Source: an uncultured Alphaproteobacteria bacterium (lineage in GTDB: Bacteria; Pseudomonadota; Alphaproteobacteria; Methylaequorales; Methylaequoraceae). Taken from it: 64,000 nt of DNA. The stretch covers positions 138,922-202,921 of the forward strand of contig CACMJG010000002.1 in the NCBI GenBank assembly GCA_902613995.1. Direction: 5' to 3'. The translations under genes were made by a program, and so were the position numbers. Under the pieces are notes generated by a model that saw only the letters and a list, made by a program, of their open reading frames with translations, did no database searches and was not told the origin of the DNA. Position 1 is the first letter of the stretch. Each line of letters opens with the position of its first letter. This document shows positions 1-9,065 of the stretch, one piece after another.

Positions 1-1687
1 CACTGATAATGTTCCCTTTTTTTCAGGTACGCACGTTTACAAAGCCGATGAGAGTGTTATTAATGAATTAAAAAATTCAAATACTCTAGTCAGTTCAGAT
101 GATTATTTTCACAGCTATCCTCATTCTTGGAGGTCCAAGGCACCATTAATTTATAGAGCAACATCTCAATGGTTCATCTCAATGGAAAGAAAAGATCTTC
201 GAAGTAAGGCTCTCACTGAAATAGATAAAGTAAAGTGGATACCTGAAAATAGTAAAAATAGAATTAGATCTATGGTGAAAGACCGACCAGATTGGTGTGT
301 ATCAAGACAACGTTCGTGGGGCGTTCCAATTACTATTTTCGTCTCCAAGTTAAATGGCGAACCTCTTATTAATAAACATATTAATATGAAAATATTATCA
401 ACTATTAAAAATGAAGGTATTGATGCTTGGTTCACTAAACCAAAAGATTATTTTTTAAGTGAAATAGAAAATTCAGAAGAATATGAAAAAGTTAGTTCTA
501 TTTTAGATGTTTGGTTTGATTCAGGTTCAAGTCATGTTTATGTTTTAAAAAACAACGGTTTTAATTGCAAAGCTGATCTTTATTTAGAAGGTTCGGATCA
601 GCATCGCGGTTGGTTTCAATCTTCTTTAATTGAAAGTTGTGCGAACTACGGCGAAAGTCCATTTAAGTCAGTCTTGACACATGGTTTTGTGATCGATGAG
701 AAGGGGAAAAAGATGTCAAAATCGTTGGGAAATGTGATTTCACCTTCCGATGTTATTAAAAAGTATGGTGCTGATATTTTAAGAATTTGGGTTGCTAATT
801 CAAACTTTAATGAAGACATAAAAATAAGTTATCAGAGCTTGGAACGGCAAGCTGAGAGTTATCGAAAAATTAGAAACACAATAAGGTTTATTTTAGGCAA
901 TTTAAATAATTTCTCTTTCGATTCAAAATTAGAACATAAAAGTCTTTTACCATTGGAGAAATTTATAAGGCATAAGCTGTATAACCTGAATAAAGAGATT
1001 ATCGAGGCTTATGGTGCGTTTAATTTTCATAGAGTTTTTCAAACGATTCTAAACTTTTGTTCTCAAGAACTTTCTGCTCTATTCTTCGATATAAGAAAAG
1101 ATGCATTATATTGTGATAAAAACGATTCTTTGAATGTAAGATCATCTAAAACGGTCATGACTGACGTTTTTGATTGTTTAATTAGGTGGCTTGCCCCTAT
1201 AATACCATTCACAACTGAGGAAGCTTGGCAGTGTTGGAAAGAGGATGTTAACAAGAAAAGTGAACTGAGCTGTCATTTGTTAGAAAATTTTGAACTTCCT
1301 GATGAATGGAATGATATCAATTTAAATGATGAATGGTCAAAAATTTTAGAAATTAAAAATGCATTTACTTTTGCCGTTGAACAAAAAAGAAATAAAAAAG
1401 AAATCAAATCCAGTTTAGAAGCTAGCGCTTTTGTTTATTTAAAAGATAATGAGTATAAGAAAATTTCAGAGAATCAAAATTTGAGCGAGATCCTTATCTC
1501 AGCTAATATAGAAATTTCAGAAGATTACGATGATCAATTTCTCTTTAACTCAGACAACAAGGAAATAGGGGTAAAAATATTTAAAGAAGAAGGAGATAAA
1601 TGTCCAAGATGTTGGAAACTTTATAAACAACTAGATGAAAAAAATCAGCTTTGTGATAGGTGTACTTCGGTAATTAATGAAAATTAA
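1..1687 (+). CDS. ileS: Isoleucyl-tRNA synthetase, C-terminal part (5' end outside window)
   Basis: Charges tRNA-Ile with isoleucine in the cytoplasm. The reading frame is already open at base 2 and runs to the TAA at 1685-1687, so about 560 C-terminal residues are present and the start lies upstream of the window. The frame carries HSYPHSWR and TSQWFIS, typical of the class I IleRS core. The catalytic lysine motif KMSKS is at 710-724, followed by the anticodon-binding domain (WLAPIIPFTTEEAW near 1190-1230). A C-terminal zinc ribbon has CPRCW and CDRC pairs (about 1600-1665). The zinc ribbon marks the bacterial type of enzyme. The last 11 bases overlap lspA, a common ileS-lspA arrangement. 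Identification is firm; only the missing 5' part limits the entry. Confidence 0.97.
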   Translation, partial: TDNVPFFSGTHVYKADESVINELKNSNTLVSSDDYFHSYPHSWRSKAPLIYRATSQWFISMERKDLRSKALTEIDKVKWIPENSKNRIRSMVKDRPDWCVSRQRSWGVPITIFVSKLNGEPLINKHINMKILSTIKNEGIDAWFTKPKDYFLSEIENSEEYEKVSSILDVWFDSGSSHVYVLKNNGFNCKADLYLEGSDQHRGWFQSSLIESCANYGESPFKSVLTHGFVIDEKGKKMSKSLGNVISPSDVIKKYGADILRIWVANSNFNEDIKISYQSLERQAESYRKIRNTIRFILGNLNNFSFDSKLEHKSLLPLEKFIRHKLYNLNKEIIEAYGAFNFHRVFQTILNFCSQELSALFFDIRKDALYCDKNDSLNVRSSKTVMTDVFDCLIRWLAPIIPFTTEEAWQCWKEDVNKKSELSCHLLENFELPDEWNDINLNDEWSKILEIKNAFTFAVEQKRNKKEIKSSLEASAFVYLKDNEYKKISENQNLSEILISANIEISEDYDDQFLFNSDNKEIGVKIFKEEGDKCPRCWKLYKQLDEKNQLCDRCTSVINEN

Positions 1688-2141
1688 CAAAAATTATATT
1701 TTAGCTTTTGCAATTTCTTCGATTGCAGTGATTCTTGATCAGATTTCAAAATTATTAATTTTAAAATATAAGTTTTCACTTCCAATGAAAGTGTCGATTT
1801 TTGACATTTTGAATATAGTTTATGTTGAAAATAAAGGTATCAGTTTTGGAATGCTTTCAGAGTATAATATTCCTTTTTGGCTAGGAATATTGTCTTTTAC
1901 TATTAGCTTATATGTAATCTTTCTGATAGTTAAGTCTGAAAGTAAGTTGGAATTAACTGGATTGTCATTAATTTTAGGTGGGGCAATTGGGAATGGTATT
2001 GATAGATTATTTAGCGGTTATGTAATTGATTTTATTGACCTTTATTACAGGAATTTTCATTGGCCGGCATTTAACTTTGCTGACTCGTTTATAACCGTGG
2101 GAGCCATTTTATTTTTTATTAAGTTATTTTTTATTAAATAA
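1677..2141 (+). CDS. lspA: Lipoprotein signal peptidase (signal peptidase II)
   Basis: Inner-membrane aspartyl protease that cleaves the signal peptide of diacylglyceryl-prolipoproteins just before the lipobox cysteine. The 154-residue protein has four hydrophobic segments and the family blocks ENKGISFG (residues 51-58), GGAIGNGIDR (101-110), VIDFID (116-121) and FNFADS (132-137). By family comparison the catalytic pair is Asp118 and Asp136. The start overlaps the ileS end by 11 bases, so the genes are probably translationally coupled. Two genes with lipobox signal peptides, the likely substrates, follow directly. Length is usual for the family. Confidence 0.97.
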   Translation: MKINKNYILAFAISSIAVILDQISKLLILKYKFSLPMKVSIFDILNIVYVENKGISFGMLSEYNIPFWLGILSFTISLYVIFLIVKSESKLELTGLSLILGGAIGNGIDRLFSGYVIDFIDLYYRNFHWPAFNFADSFITVGAILFFIKLFFIK

Positions 2142-2254
2142 GAAAATAATTGAGAATTATGCTTTCCAAAGCCATAAACTAATGTTATTTATATATTTAT
2201 AATCAACAAAATGTTTGTATTAATGTTTAATTGAACACTATATATAGTATAATT

Positions 2255-2911
2255 ATGCAAATTTTACGTACACTTAGAACATTGACTATATCAATGGTCC
2301 TCATACTTGTGCAATCATGTTCAACGATCGAATCTACAGTCGACTCAACGTTGGACTCCATAAGTGAAGCTGGAGACTTTATTTATGATTCTGTAAATTT
2401 CTGGGATGAAGACGAACCAGAGCAAAGCGAAGCTGTAATAATTGAGGAAGCGGTAGAAGTTCCAGAGTATGCAATTCCAGATGAGAGTTACTTTGAACCT
2501 GAGTTAAGTCAGGAACAAAACTTTAGCAATCAACAGAACTTTCAACCCCAAGTTAATGCTCAACCTTACTATGACCCAATTTACAGGAGCCAAAGACAAT
2601 ACTATTATGTGGGACCTAATGGAACTCCAATGCTAGCCCCACCTCCGCCACCTTTCCCTCAATATTCAATTGATCAAGTGGCTCCACTACCTTATTCATA
2701 TTCAAATAACCTTGATATGCCTAGGTCATTTAATCCAAATATGAATAATTTCGCGCCTAGGCAGAATTTAGGTGTTACAAACCAAAATCAAAATGTTAAA
2801 CCAAATATTACACTCAAAGAAGAAATGGAATTATTTGGAATACAAAATGATTGTGTTAGAGTAACAGAAGATTATGTAAACGGCGGATTTATGTGTGATG
2901 ATTATGATTAA
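2255..2911 (+). CDS. Putative lipoprotein, Pro/Gln/Asn-rich, unknown function
   Basis: Not recognised as a named family. From the ATG at 2255 the 218-residue product begins with basic residues, a hydrophobic stretch and a lipobox VQSC ending at Cys22, so it is predicted to be lipidated and membrane-anchored. A TTG at 2231 in the same frame would add eight residues before the signal peptide and looks less natural; neither start has a clear Shine-Dalgarno sequence. The mature part is acidic at first (DEDEPEQSEA), then rich in Gln, Asn, Tyr and Pro with a run of six prolines in APPPPPFPQ. It ends with two cysteines (NDCVRVTED and FMCDDYD) that could form a disulfide. It sits between lspA and a BamF-like lipoprotein, which suggests an envelope role; that is inference. 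Confidence 0.7.
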   Translation: MQILRTLRTLTISMVLILVQSCSTIESTVDSTLDSISEAGDFIYDSVNFWDEDEPEQSEAVIIEEAVEVPEYAIPDESYFEPELSQEQNFSNQQNFQPQVNAQPYYDPIYRSQRQYYYVGPNGTPMLAPPPPPFPQYSIDQVAPLPYSYSNNLDMPRSFNPNMNNFAPRQNLGVTNQNQNVKPNITLKEEMELFGIQNDCVRVTEDYVNGGFMCDDYD

Positions 2912-3488
2912 TAATTACTTAAAGTATTTTCTTATCCTTTCTGTATTTGTATTAAACTCTTGTGAAACTCTTCAAGACTTCGCCGGTTTGAATAAACCTG
3001 ACCTTGAAATAGATTTATTTGAAGAAACGCCCGAATTGGTTCTTCCCCCAGATTTTGGAAAAGTTGCTAAGAGAAATAAATATAGTAATGAAAAAATTAT
3101 CAATCAAACGCCAGATTTTAGTGATAATTTTCAGCAACCACAATATCAAAGCATCCAACCCAGTGTGACAAATTATATTGCTCCTAGAATAAATATTGAA
3201 TCATCACCAACTCCTTCTGATTCACTCGAAAGATTTAAAGAGAATAAAAAATTTACAATTGGACAATGGGTGTACGGACAATATATACAAGGTTTTAAAC
3301 AAGGAAATCTTTATTACAGACCAATTTACGATAAGGGTTATAACTTTTCCAGAAGATATTTACCTGATCAAAACATAACTTCCTTTTTAAGACCACAACA
3401 ACAATATATTGAAAATGCCAATAGAAGAGAATCCATTCCAATGGATTCAAATTTTCAGAATTTAGAAAACTTACCAATAATTGATTAA
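2904..3488 (+). CDS. DUF3035/BamF-like lipoprotein
   Basis: Small lipoprotein of 194 residues from ATG 2904 (GTG 2895 and ATG 2898 are in-frame alternatives); it overlaps the previous gene by 8 bases. The signal peptide is MINNYLKYFLILSVFVL followed by lipobox LNSC. The segment ETPELVLPPDFGK near residue 40 resembles the VVPPDF block typical of the alphaproteobacterial DUF3035 family. That family includes BamF, an accessory lipoprotein of the beta-barrel assembly machine. In many alphaproteobacteria such a gene lies between lspA and M16 peptidase genes, exactly as here. The C-terminal half (YGQYIQGFKQGNLYY) matches nothing I know. Lipoprotein nature is well supported; the BamF assignment is moderate. 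Confidence 0.65.
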   Translation: MINNYLKYFLILSVFVLNSCETLQDFAGLNKPDLEIDLFEETPELVLPPDFGKVAKRNKYSNEKIINQTPDFSDNFQQPQYQSIQPSVTNYIAPRINIESSPTPSDSLERFKENKKFTIGQWVYGQYIQGFKQGNLYYRPIYDKGYNFSRRYLPDQNITSFLRPQQQYIENANRRESIPMDSNFQNLENLPIID

Positions 3489-4799
3489 ATGAAGATAGTT
3501 GGGATTTTATTTATTCTACTATTTTGCTTTGAATCCAAATCAAACATAAATTTCAATGCTAAATCAACTACTTTGGAAAATGGATTGAGATTAATTGTTG
3601 TAGAAAACCCCAGAGCTCCTGTCGTTGCTCAAATGATGTGGTATAATTTCGGATCGAATATAGAACAAAGAGGTAAAAGTGGTTTAGCTCATTTTATGGA
3701 GCATCTTATGTTTAAAGGAACAAAGAAATTCCCAAATAGTTATTATTCGGATTATCTTTCAAAAATAGGTGGCAGTGAGAATGCATTTACAAGTTACGAT
3801 TATACGGCTTATTACCAAATTTTTCCTAGTCAACATTTGGAAAAAATTATCGAACTCGAAGCTGACAGAATGAACAACTTAACTCTAACTAAGAAGAATG
3901 TGGAAATTGAGAAAAAAGTAATTTTAGAAGAAAGATTTCAAAGAATTGAAAGCGATCCGTCTGCCCAACTTGACGAATCTATGAGAACCGTATTATTTCC
4001 AAATGATTATTATGGTCGACCTATAATTGGCTGGAAGCACGAAATCGAAAATCTCTCTTATGATGATGTAATTGATTTTTATAAAGAAAATTATAACCCC
4101 AACAACGCTATTTTAATTTTGTCAGGAGATATAAAATTTAAAAATGCAAAAAAATTAGTAAATAAATATTACAAATCTATAAAACCTTCACAAAAGATAA
4201 AACTTGATAAATTAAATAATCCTGATCTAAAAACTTCAACAAATGTAGAACTAAGCAATGAAAATGTGAAGCAACAAATATGGAAGCGAATATATAGAAC
4301 AAAGTCTTATAATGACTCAATGACTCAGTCAATTGCATTAGATTTAGGAATGAAAATTCTTGCCGGAGGGACTTCTAGTTTATTGTACGAGGAGTTTGTA
4401 AATAAAAAAAAGATTTTTTCAATGGTGGGAGGTTTTTTTCAAGGTTTGACAAAAGGAAACGGATATATTTATTTTTACGCAATACCCAATAAGAAAGTTG
4501 AACAGTTTGAAATAAGTGACATGTTGGATAAATTTATAGTTCAAGCCATAGATGAGGGTATCTCTGAAGAAAAATTAATCTTAGAAAAGAAAAAATATTA
4601 CTTTGATAGTATTTACGGCATGGACGGAATTTTAAAACCTGCTGAAATTATAGGAGAAGCATTAACTATTGGTTTAAGTCTAGATGATATTGAAAATTGG
4701 AATGACAAACTTGATGAGATAAATCTGGAAATGGTAAAAAAAGAATTAAAAGAATTTTCAAAAAATAGAAATTTTGTTACAGGAAACTTGAAGAATTGA
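3489..4799 (+). CDS. M16 family zinc metallopeptidase, catalytic member
   Basis: Periplasmic or membrane-bound insulinase/processing-peptidase-like enzyme. After a signal peptide (MKIVGILFILLFCF) the inverted zinc motif HFMEH lies at residues 68-72, and the third zinc ligand is a glutamate in ILEERF around residue 148, the spacing usual for M16. The domain GSENAFTSYDYTAYY follows, then a C-terminal M16 repeat. At 436 residues it is the size of M16B half-enzymes that work as dimers. The next gene encodes a zinc-ligand-less relative and overlaps by 4 bases, so the pair probably forms a heterodimer in which this subunit supplies the active site. The first base follows directly on the stop of the BamF-like gene. 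Confidence 0.93.
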   Translation: MKIVGILFILLFCFESKSNINFNAKSTTLENGLRLIVVENPRAPVVAQMMWYNFGSNIEQRGKSGLAHFMEHLMFKGTKKFPNSYYSDYLSKIGGSENAFTSYDYTAYYQIFPSQHLEKIIELEADRMNNLTLTKKNVEIEKKVILEERFQRIESDPSAQLDESMRTVLFPNDYYGRPIIGWKHEIENLSYDDVIDFYKENYNPNNAILILSGDIKFKNAKKLVNKYYKSIKPSQKIKLDKLNNPDLKTSTNVELSNENVKQQIWKRIYRTKSYNDSMTQSIALDLGMKILAGGTSSLLYEEFVNKKKIFSMVGGFFQGLTKGNGYIYFYAIPNKKVEQFEISDMLDKFIVQAIDEGISEEKLILEKKKYYFDSIYGMDGILKPAEIIGEALTIGLSLDDIENWNDKLDEINLEMVKKELKEFSKNRNFVTGNLKN

Positions 4800-6085
4800 G
4801 ATTTATTTTTTTATTTTTTTTATTAATATTTAAAAACTTAGATGCTTTTGAATATAAAAATCTTAAAACAAATTCTGGAATTGAATTTTGGTTTGTCGAG
4901 GATAAATCAATACCAATTGTCAGTGTAAGTTTTAGTTTTAGGGGAGGGAGTTCAATTGATATTAAGGATAAAAATGGTATTTCAAATTTGATGACATCTC
5001 TTCTAGATGAAGGAACTCGTAATTTAACTTCAAAGCAATTCAAAAACGAAATGAAAATGAATGGAATGAAGTTAAGCTTTAGTACACAGAAAGATAAGAT
5101 TGATGGTGTATTTCAGATTATTTCAGCTCAGGCCAAGGATGGTTTTGATTTATTTTACGAAGCTTTAAATCATCCAAGCTTTAATGAAGTGGATATTAAC
5201 AGAGTTAAGAGACAAGTTATATCTAGTATAAAAATTGATGAATCTGATTTATCAACTTTAGCTTCAAACAAATTTAATCAACACTTTTTTAAAGATCATG
5301 TTTTCTCAAACAACATAAAAGGATCGGAAGAATCAATTAAAAACATTACAAGAACTGATTTAGTAAACTTTCATAAAAAATCTTTTGTAAAGAATAATTT
5401 AGTAATTGGTGTTGCCGGCAATATAAATGTTAATAAAATAAAAAAATATATTGAACTTGTTTTTGGGGAATTAAAAGACAATCAACAAAATTATTCTATT
5501 AAACAATTTAAGGCTCTATCTGTTGGGCAAAAAATGTTTGAAATGAAAACACCACAGTCTAGTGTTTTATTTGGTCACCCAGGATTAGAAAGAAATAATG
5601 AAAATTTTTTTGCACTTAGAATTGCGAACTATATTTTGGGTGGTGGTGGATTTCAATCTCGTCTTTATAAAAATATCAGGGAAAAAAAAGGTCTTGTTTA
5701 TTCAATTTATTCATATTTATTGTCTTACGAAAATGATGGTGTAATTGTTGGGGGCTTTCAAACAAGGAACAAATCTGTCTTTCAAACTATTGAAAATGTA
5801 AAAAATGAATGGAAAAAACTTAATAAACGTGGAATTACAAAAAGCGAGTTAGACAATGCTAAAGCTTATTTTAATGGATCTTTTACGAGGAATTTTACAA
5901 GCACTCTATCGATAGCAAGATTATTACAAGTTGTTCAATATTATGAGCTTGGAGCCGATTATTTTATTAAAAGAGAGAAAATCATAAATAGTCTAAATCT
6001 AGAAAAAGTAAATGGTATAATTTCAGAATATTTCTCAAACGAAAAATTGTTTTTTATGATTGTCGGAGAGCCAGAAAAGAAATGA
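4796..6085 (+). CDS. M16 family peptidase-like protein, non-catalytic partner
   Basis: Same fold as its upstream neighbour, but the region that should hold HxxEH reads GISNLMTSLLDEG, so the zinc-binding histidines are missing. The C-terminal half keeps LYKNIREKKGLVYSIYSY, resembling the Arg/Tyr substrate-binding region conserved in the inactive subunits of M16B heterodimers. The start is TTG at 4796, overlapping the preceding TGA stop by 4 bases; it yields a hydrophobic signal peptide (RFIFLFFLLIFKNLDA). No ATG offers a better start. It is 429 residues long, matching its partner. Presumably secreted and complexed with the active subunit. Confidence 0.9.
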   Translation: MRFIFLFFLLIFKNLDAFEYKNLKTNSGIEFWFVEDKSIPIVSVSFSFRGGSSIDIKDKNGISNLMTSLLDEGTRNLTSKQFKNEMKMNGMKLSFSTQKDKIDGVFQIISAQAKDGFDLFYEALNHPSFNEVDINRVKRQVISSIKIDESDLSTLASNKFNQHFFKDHVFSNNIKGSEESIKNITRTDLVNFHKKSFVKNNLVIGVAGNINVNKIKKYIELVFGELKDNQQNYSIKQFKALSVGQKMFEMKTPQSSVLFGHPGLERNNENFFALRIANYILGGGGFQSRLYKNIREKKGLVYSIYSYLLSYENDGVIVGGFQTRNKSVFQTIENVKNEWKKLNKRGITKSELDNAKAYFNGSFTRNFTSTLSIARLLQVVQYYELGADYFIKREKIINSLNLEKVNGIISEYFSNEKLFFMIVGEPEKK

Positions 6086-7329
6086 TTTTTTTACAAGAGA
6101 CATTTAATTTAGAAAAAAAAGTAAAAAAAACACAAAAACAGAAATATACAAAGTCAAAAATCAAAATATTAGAATTAATAAAAAAAAAATCTTTTGGTTT
6201 TATTCAAGATTTGCATCAAAAAGATTTCTCAGACATTTATCAATTTTCTGAAAAACTTCAAAAATTCGAAAACGTATTATTTTTAGGAACAGGTGGTTCT
6301 AGCCTAGGTGGAAAAACACTAGTTTCATTGATGGATAATATTTTTATAAATGCGACCAGACCTAGAGTTTTTTTTGTAGAAAATATTGATTCATCGTCAA
6401 TACATGGTTTGCTACAAAATATAGATTTAAAAAATTCAGCTTGTGTTGTTACATCAAAGTCAGGTGAAACAATTGAAACAATTGCGCAGTTTTTCTTTGT
6501 ATTAAATGAATTTAAGAAAAAAAAAATTTCTATAAAAAAAAGATTTTTCATTATCACTGAAGATAAACAAAGCACACTGAAAGAAATTCAGGAGAGTGAA
6601 AATTTAGATTTTTATCCGCATCCGATTGATATTGGGGGACGATATTCTGTTTTCTCAATTGTTGGTTTAATTCCATCAAAAACCATTGGTTTTGACATAA
6701 AGCGTTTTTGTAACGGAGGTAAAAGTTTTTTAAAGGAAATAGAAAATGAAAATAATTTTGATTATTACTTTACCCCTATTTCAAATTTAATTGATCTAAA
6801 AAAAAAAGGTGTGAATATGTCAATAGTAATGCCTTACCATGATTCATTAAACAATTTATCATTTTGGTACAGACAACTATGGGCTGAAAGTATTGGAAAA
6901 AAAGGTAAAGGTATAACTCCAGTAAATGCTTTAGGAACAGTTGATCAGCATAGTCAGCTACAACTTTATTTAGATGGTCCAAAAGATAAGTTTTTTACAT
7001 TTATTGAAAAAGCAAGAGACAAGAGTGTTACAAAATTAGATTGTCATTATTCTAAATCTAAAATATTTCAAGATCTTCATCAGAAATCATTAGAAGAACT
7101 ACTCAATGCAGAGATGAACGCAACCATTAAAACTATCAGTAATAAAAAGATACCTATTAGAAGAATAACTTTGGAGTCCTACAATGAGAAATACATTGGA
7201 AGTCTAATGATGTTTTTTTTTATAGAAACAATCTTTAGTTGTTTCTTGCTAGATGTAAATCCATTTGACCAGCCTGCGGTGGAAGAGGGGAAAAAATTAA
7301 CTAAAAGATTTCTTAAATATAATGAGTGA
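6082..7329 (+). CDS. pgi: Glucose-6-phosphate isomerase
   Basis: Interconverts glucose 6-phosphate and fructose 6-phosphate. The protein has the phosphosugar-binding blocks GTGGSSLGGKT (about residues 70-80), the SIS-type loop TSKSGETIET, GGRYSVFS, the PGI signature region GTVDQHSQLQLYLDGPKD, and the C-terminal NPFDQPAVEEGK. At 415 residues it is much shorter than the roughly 550-residue enzymes of E. coli but similar to compact forms in small genomes. The start overlaps the M16 stop by 4 bases (ATGA) and the end overlaps mutL by 8. Nothing in the surroundings is glycolytic. Confidence 0.95.
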   Translation: MIFLQETFNLEKKVKKTQKQKYTKSKIKILELIKKKSFGFIQDLHQKDFSDIYQFSEKLQKFENVLFLGTGGSSLGGKTLVSLMDNIFINATRPRVFFVENIDSSSIHGLLQNIDLKNSACVVTSKSGETIETIAQFFFVLNEFKKKKISIKKRFFIITEDKQSTLKEIQESENLDFYPHPIDIGGRYSVFSIVGLIPSKTIGFDIKRFCNGGKSFLKEIENENNFDYYFTPISNLIDLKKKGVNMSIVMPYHDSLNNLSFWYRQLWAESIGKKGKGITPVNALGTVDQHSQLQLYLDGPKDKFFTFIEKARDKSVTKLDCHYSKSKIFQDLHQKSLEELLNAEMNATIKTISNKKIPIRRITLESYNEKYIGSLMMFFFIETIFSCFLLDVNPFDQPAVEEGKKLTKRFLKYNE

Positions 7330-9064
7330 GATCAAATTATTATCAGACAGTTTAATTAATAAGATTGCAGCTGGAGAAGTTTTAGAAAGACCCGCATCGG
7401 CTGTTAAAGAATTGGTAGAAAATAGTATTGATGCTGGGGCCAAGAAAATCGATATTTTTATAGGGAACGGCGGTAAAAGTAACATAACAGTTTTAGATGA
7501 CGGTCGGGGTATAAAAAAAGATGAATTAGAAAAAGCCGTTCTACGTCACACAACTTCGAAACTAAATTCATCAAATTTAAATTGTATTAAAACAATGGGC
7601 TTTAGGGGTGAAGCATTGTCTTCGATAGCATCTGTTTCAGACTTTTCCATAAGTTCTAATCAGAAAAATAATTCAGAGGGTTACGAGATTAAAATATTTT
7701 CAGGTAAAGTTAAACATGTAAAACCTATAAATCAGAAAAAGGGAACTTGTGTTAAAGTAAGAAACTTATTCTTTTCAACACCAGCAAGATTAAAATTTCT
7801 TAAATCTGAAAACTACGAATCTATTCTTATTAAAAGACTTATTCAAAATTTTGCTATAATTCATTTTGATAAAGAATTTAATCTTTATTTAAATAACAAA
7901 ATTACAATCAAGACATCTTTATCAAAAGATAGAGAAGTAAAAAACAGATTTTTTAATAGGGTAAATCAGATATTAGGGACAGATTTTGTTGAAAATTCAA
8001 TCGATCTCGAAGCACATTCTGAATTTATTTCACTCTCTGGTCTCCTTGGTTATCCAACTTTTAATTATTCAAACTCTAATAATCAATTTGTTTTTGTTAA
8101 CGGAAGAGTAATTAATGACAAGACTTTGAATACAATTTTCAGGGTTGCATACAAAGATGTAATGTTCCATGACAGATTTCCGCAGCTTATTCTAAATATA
8201 AAGTGTCCACACGACTGGGTTGATGTAAATGTGCATCCGATGAAAAATGAGGTGAGATTTAGTGACTTTAATTTACTTAAATCATTCATTATTAAAACAT
8301 TTAGAGATTCATTTGAAAAAATAGGTTATGAAAATAATAAATTAAAATCATCAACACCGCTAGTTGAGGAAAACTATGTAAATGGTTTTCAGGAGAAAAT
8401 AAAACTAAAAGAAACAAATTATTCTAATTATGAAATAAATAATAATTATGATTCATTGCAGGAGTCAAATAAGTCTGAGCAGTTCTATCCCTTAGGACAC
8501 GCTAAAAGTCAGTTTCATGCTAATTATATTATATCAGAAACTGAAGAGGGAATAATAATAGTAGACCAGCATGCAGCTCATGAAAGGATTGTATATGAAA
8601 GTTTAAAGAAAGATTATTATGAAAATAAAATTAAAACTCAACTTTTATTAATTCCTATTATTTTAAATTTAGACAATCTGGTAATAAAAGATTATGAAAA
8701 AAAATTGGAAAACCTAGGAAAGTTTGGATTAAAAATAGATGTATTTGGATCAAATTCGGTAATTGTGAGAGAAATACCAGCCTTAGTTTCAGATTGTAAC
8801 GTCAAAAACCTTGTAGATGCTGTTATTAATGATATGGCAAATGAGAATTCTTTAAATTATTTGGAAACAGAAGTTAATAAAATTTGCTCAACAATTGCAT
8901 GTCATGGTTCAATAAGATCCGGAAGAAAGCTTGAAGTTGAAGAAATGAACGACTTATTAAGAAAAATGGAAAATACTAAAAATTCTGGACAATGTAATCA
9001 TGGGCGACCAACTTTTATAAAATTAAATATCGTAGAGATAGAAAAATTATTCGGAAGAAAATAA
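7322..9064 (+). CDS. mutL: DNA mismatch repair protein MutL (endonuclease type)
   Basis: Links mismatch recognition by MutS to strand incision. The N-terminal GHKL ATPase contains NKIAAGEVLERPASAVKELV, DDGRGI and GFRGEALSSI. A linker of low complexity follows (about residues 340-390), then the dimerisation domain. The C-terminal part keeps the metal-binding endonuclease motif DQHAAHERIVYE near residue 415, fitting DQHA(x)2E(x)4E, together with ACHGSIRSG and CNHGRPT. So this MutL probably nicks DNA itself, as in bacteria that lack MutH. Length 580 is normal. The stop is one base from the stop of the convergent rsmD. Confidence 0.97.
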   Translation: MSEIKLLSDSLINKIAAGEVLERPASAVKELVENSIDAGAKKIDIFIGNGGKSNITVLDDGRGIKKDELEKAVLRHTTSKLNSSNLNCIKTMGFRGEALSSIASVSDFSISSNQKNNSEGYEIKIFSGKVKHVKPINQKKGTCVKVRNLFFSTPARLKFLKSENYESILIKRLIQNFAIIHFDKEFNLYLNNKITIKTSLSKDREVKNRFFNRVNQILGTDFVENSIDLEAHSEFISLSGLLGYPTFNYSNSNNQFVFVNGRVINDKTLNTIFRVAYKDVMFHDRFPQLILNIKCPHDWVDVNVHPMKNEVRFSDFNLLKSFIIKTFRDSFEKIGYENNKLKSSTPLVEENYVNGFQEKIKLKETNYSNYEINNNYDSLQESNKSEQFYPLGHAKSQFHANYIISETEEGIIIVDQHAAHERIVYESLKKDYYENKIKTQLLLIPIILNLDNLVIKDYEKKLENLGKFGLKIDVFGSNSVIVREIPALVSDCNVKNLVDAVINDMANENSLNYLETEVNKICSTIACHGSIRSGRKLEVEEMNDLLRKMENTKNSGQCNHGRPTFIKLNIVEIEKLFGRK

Positions 9065-9065
9065 G

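Noticed and set aside
2142-2254. A terminator hairpin after lspA (TATGCTTT/AAAGCCATA)
   Set aside because: The stem is short and bulged and no T-run follows it.
6258-6575. A minus-strand 105-residue frame
   Set aside because: Antisense to the sugar-phosphate-binding part of pgi, which has clear family motifs.
6082-7329. pgi as a truncated pseudogene because it is about 130 residues shorter than the E. coli enzyme
   Set aside because: All signature blocks are present from N- to C-terminus and the frame is intact; short PGIs occur in small genomes.
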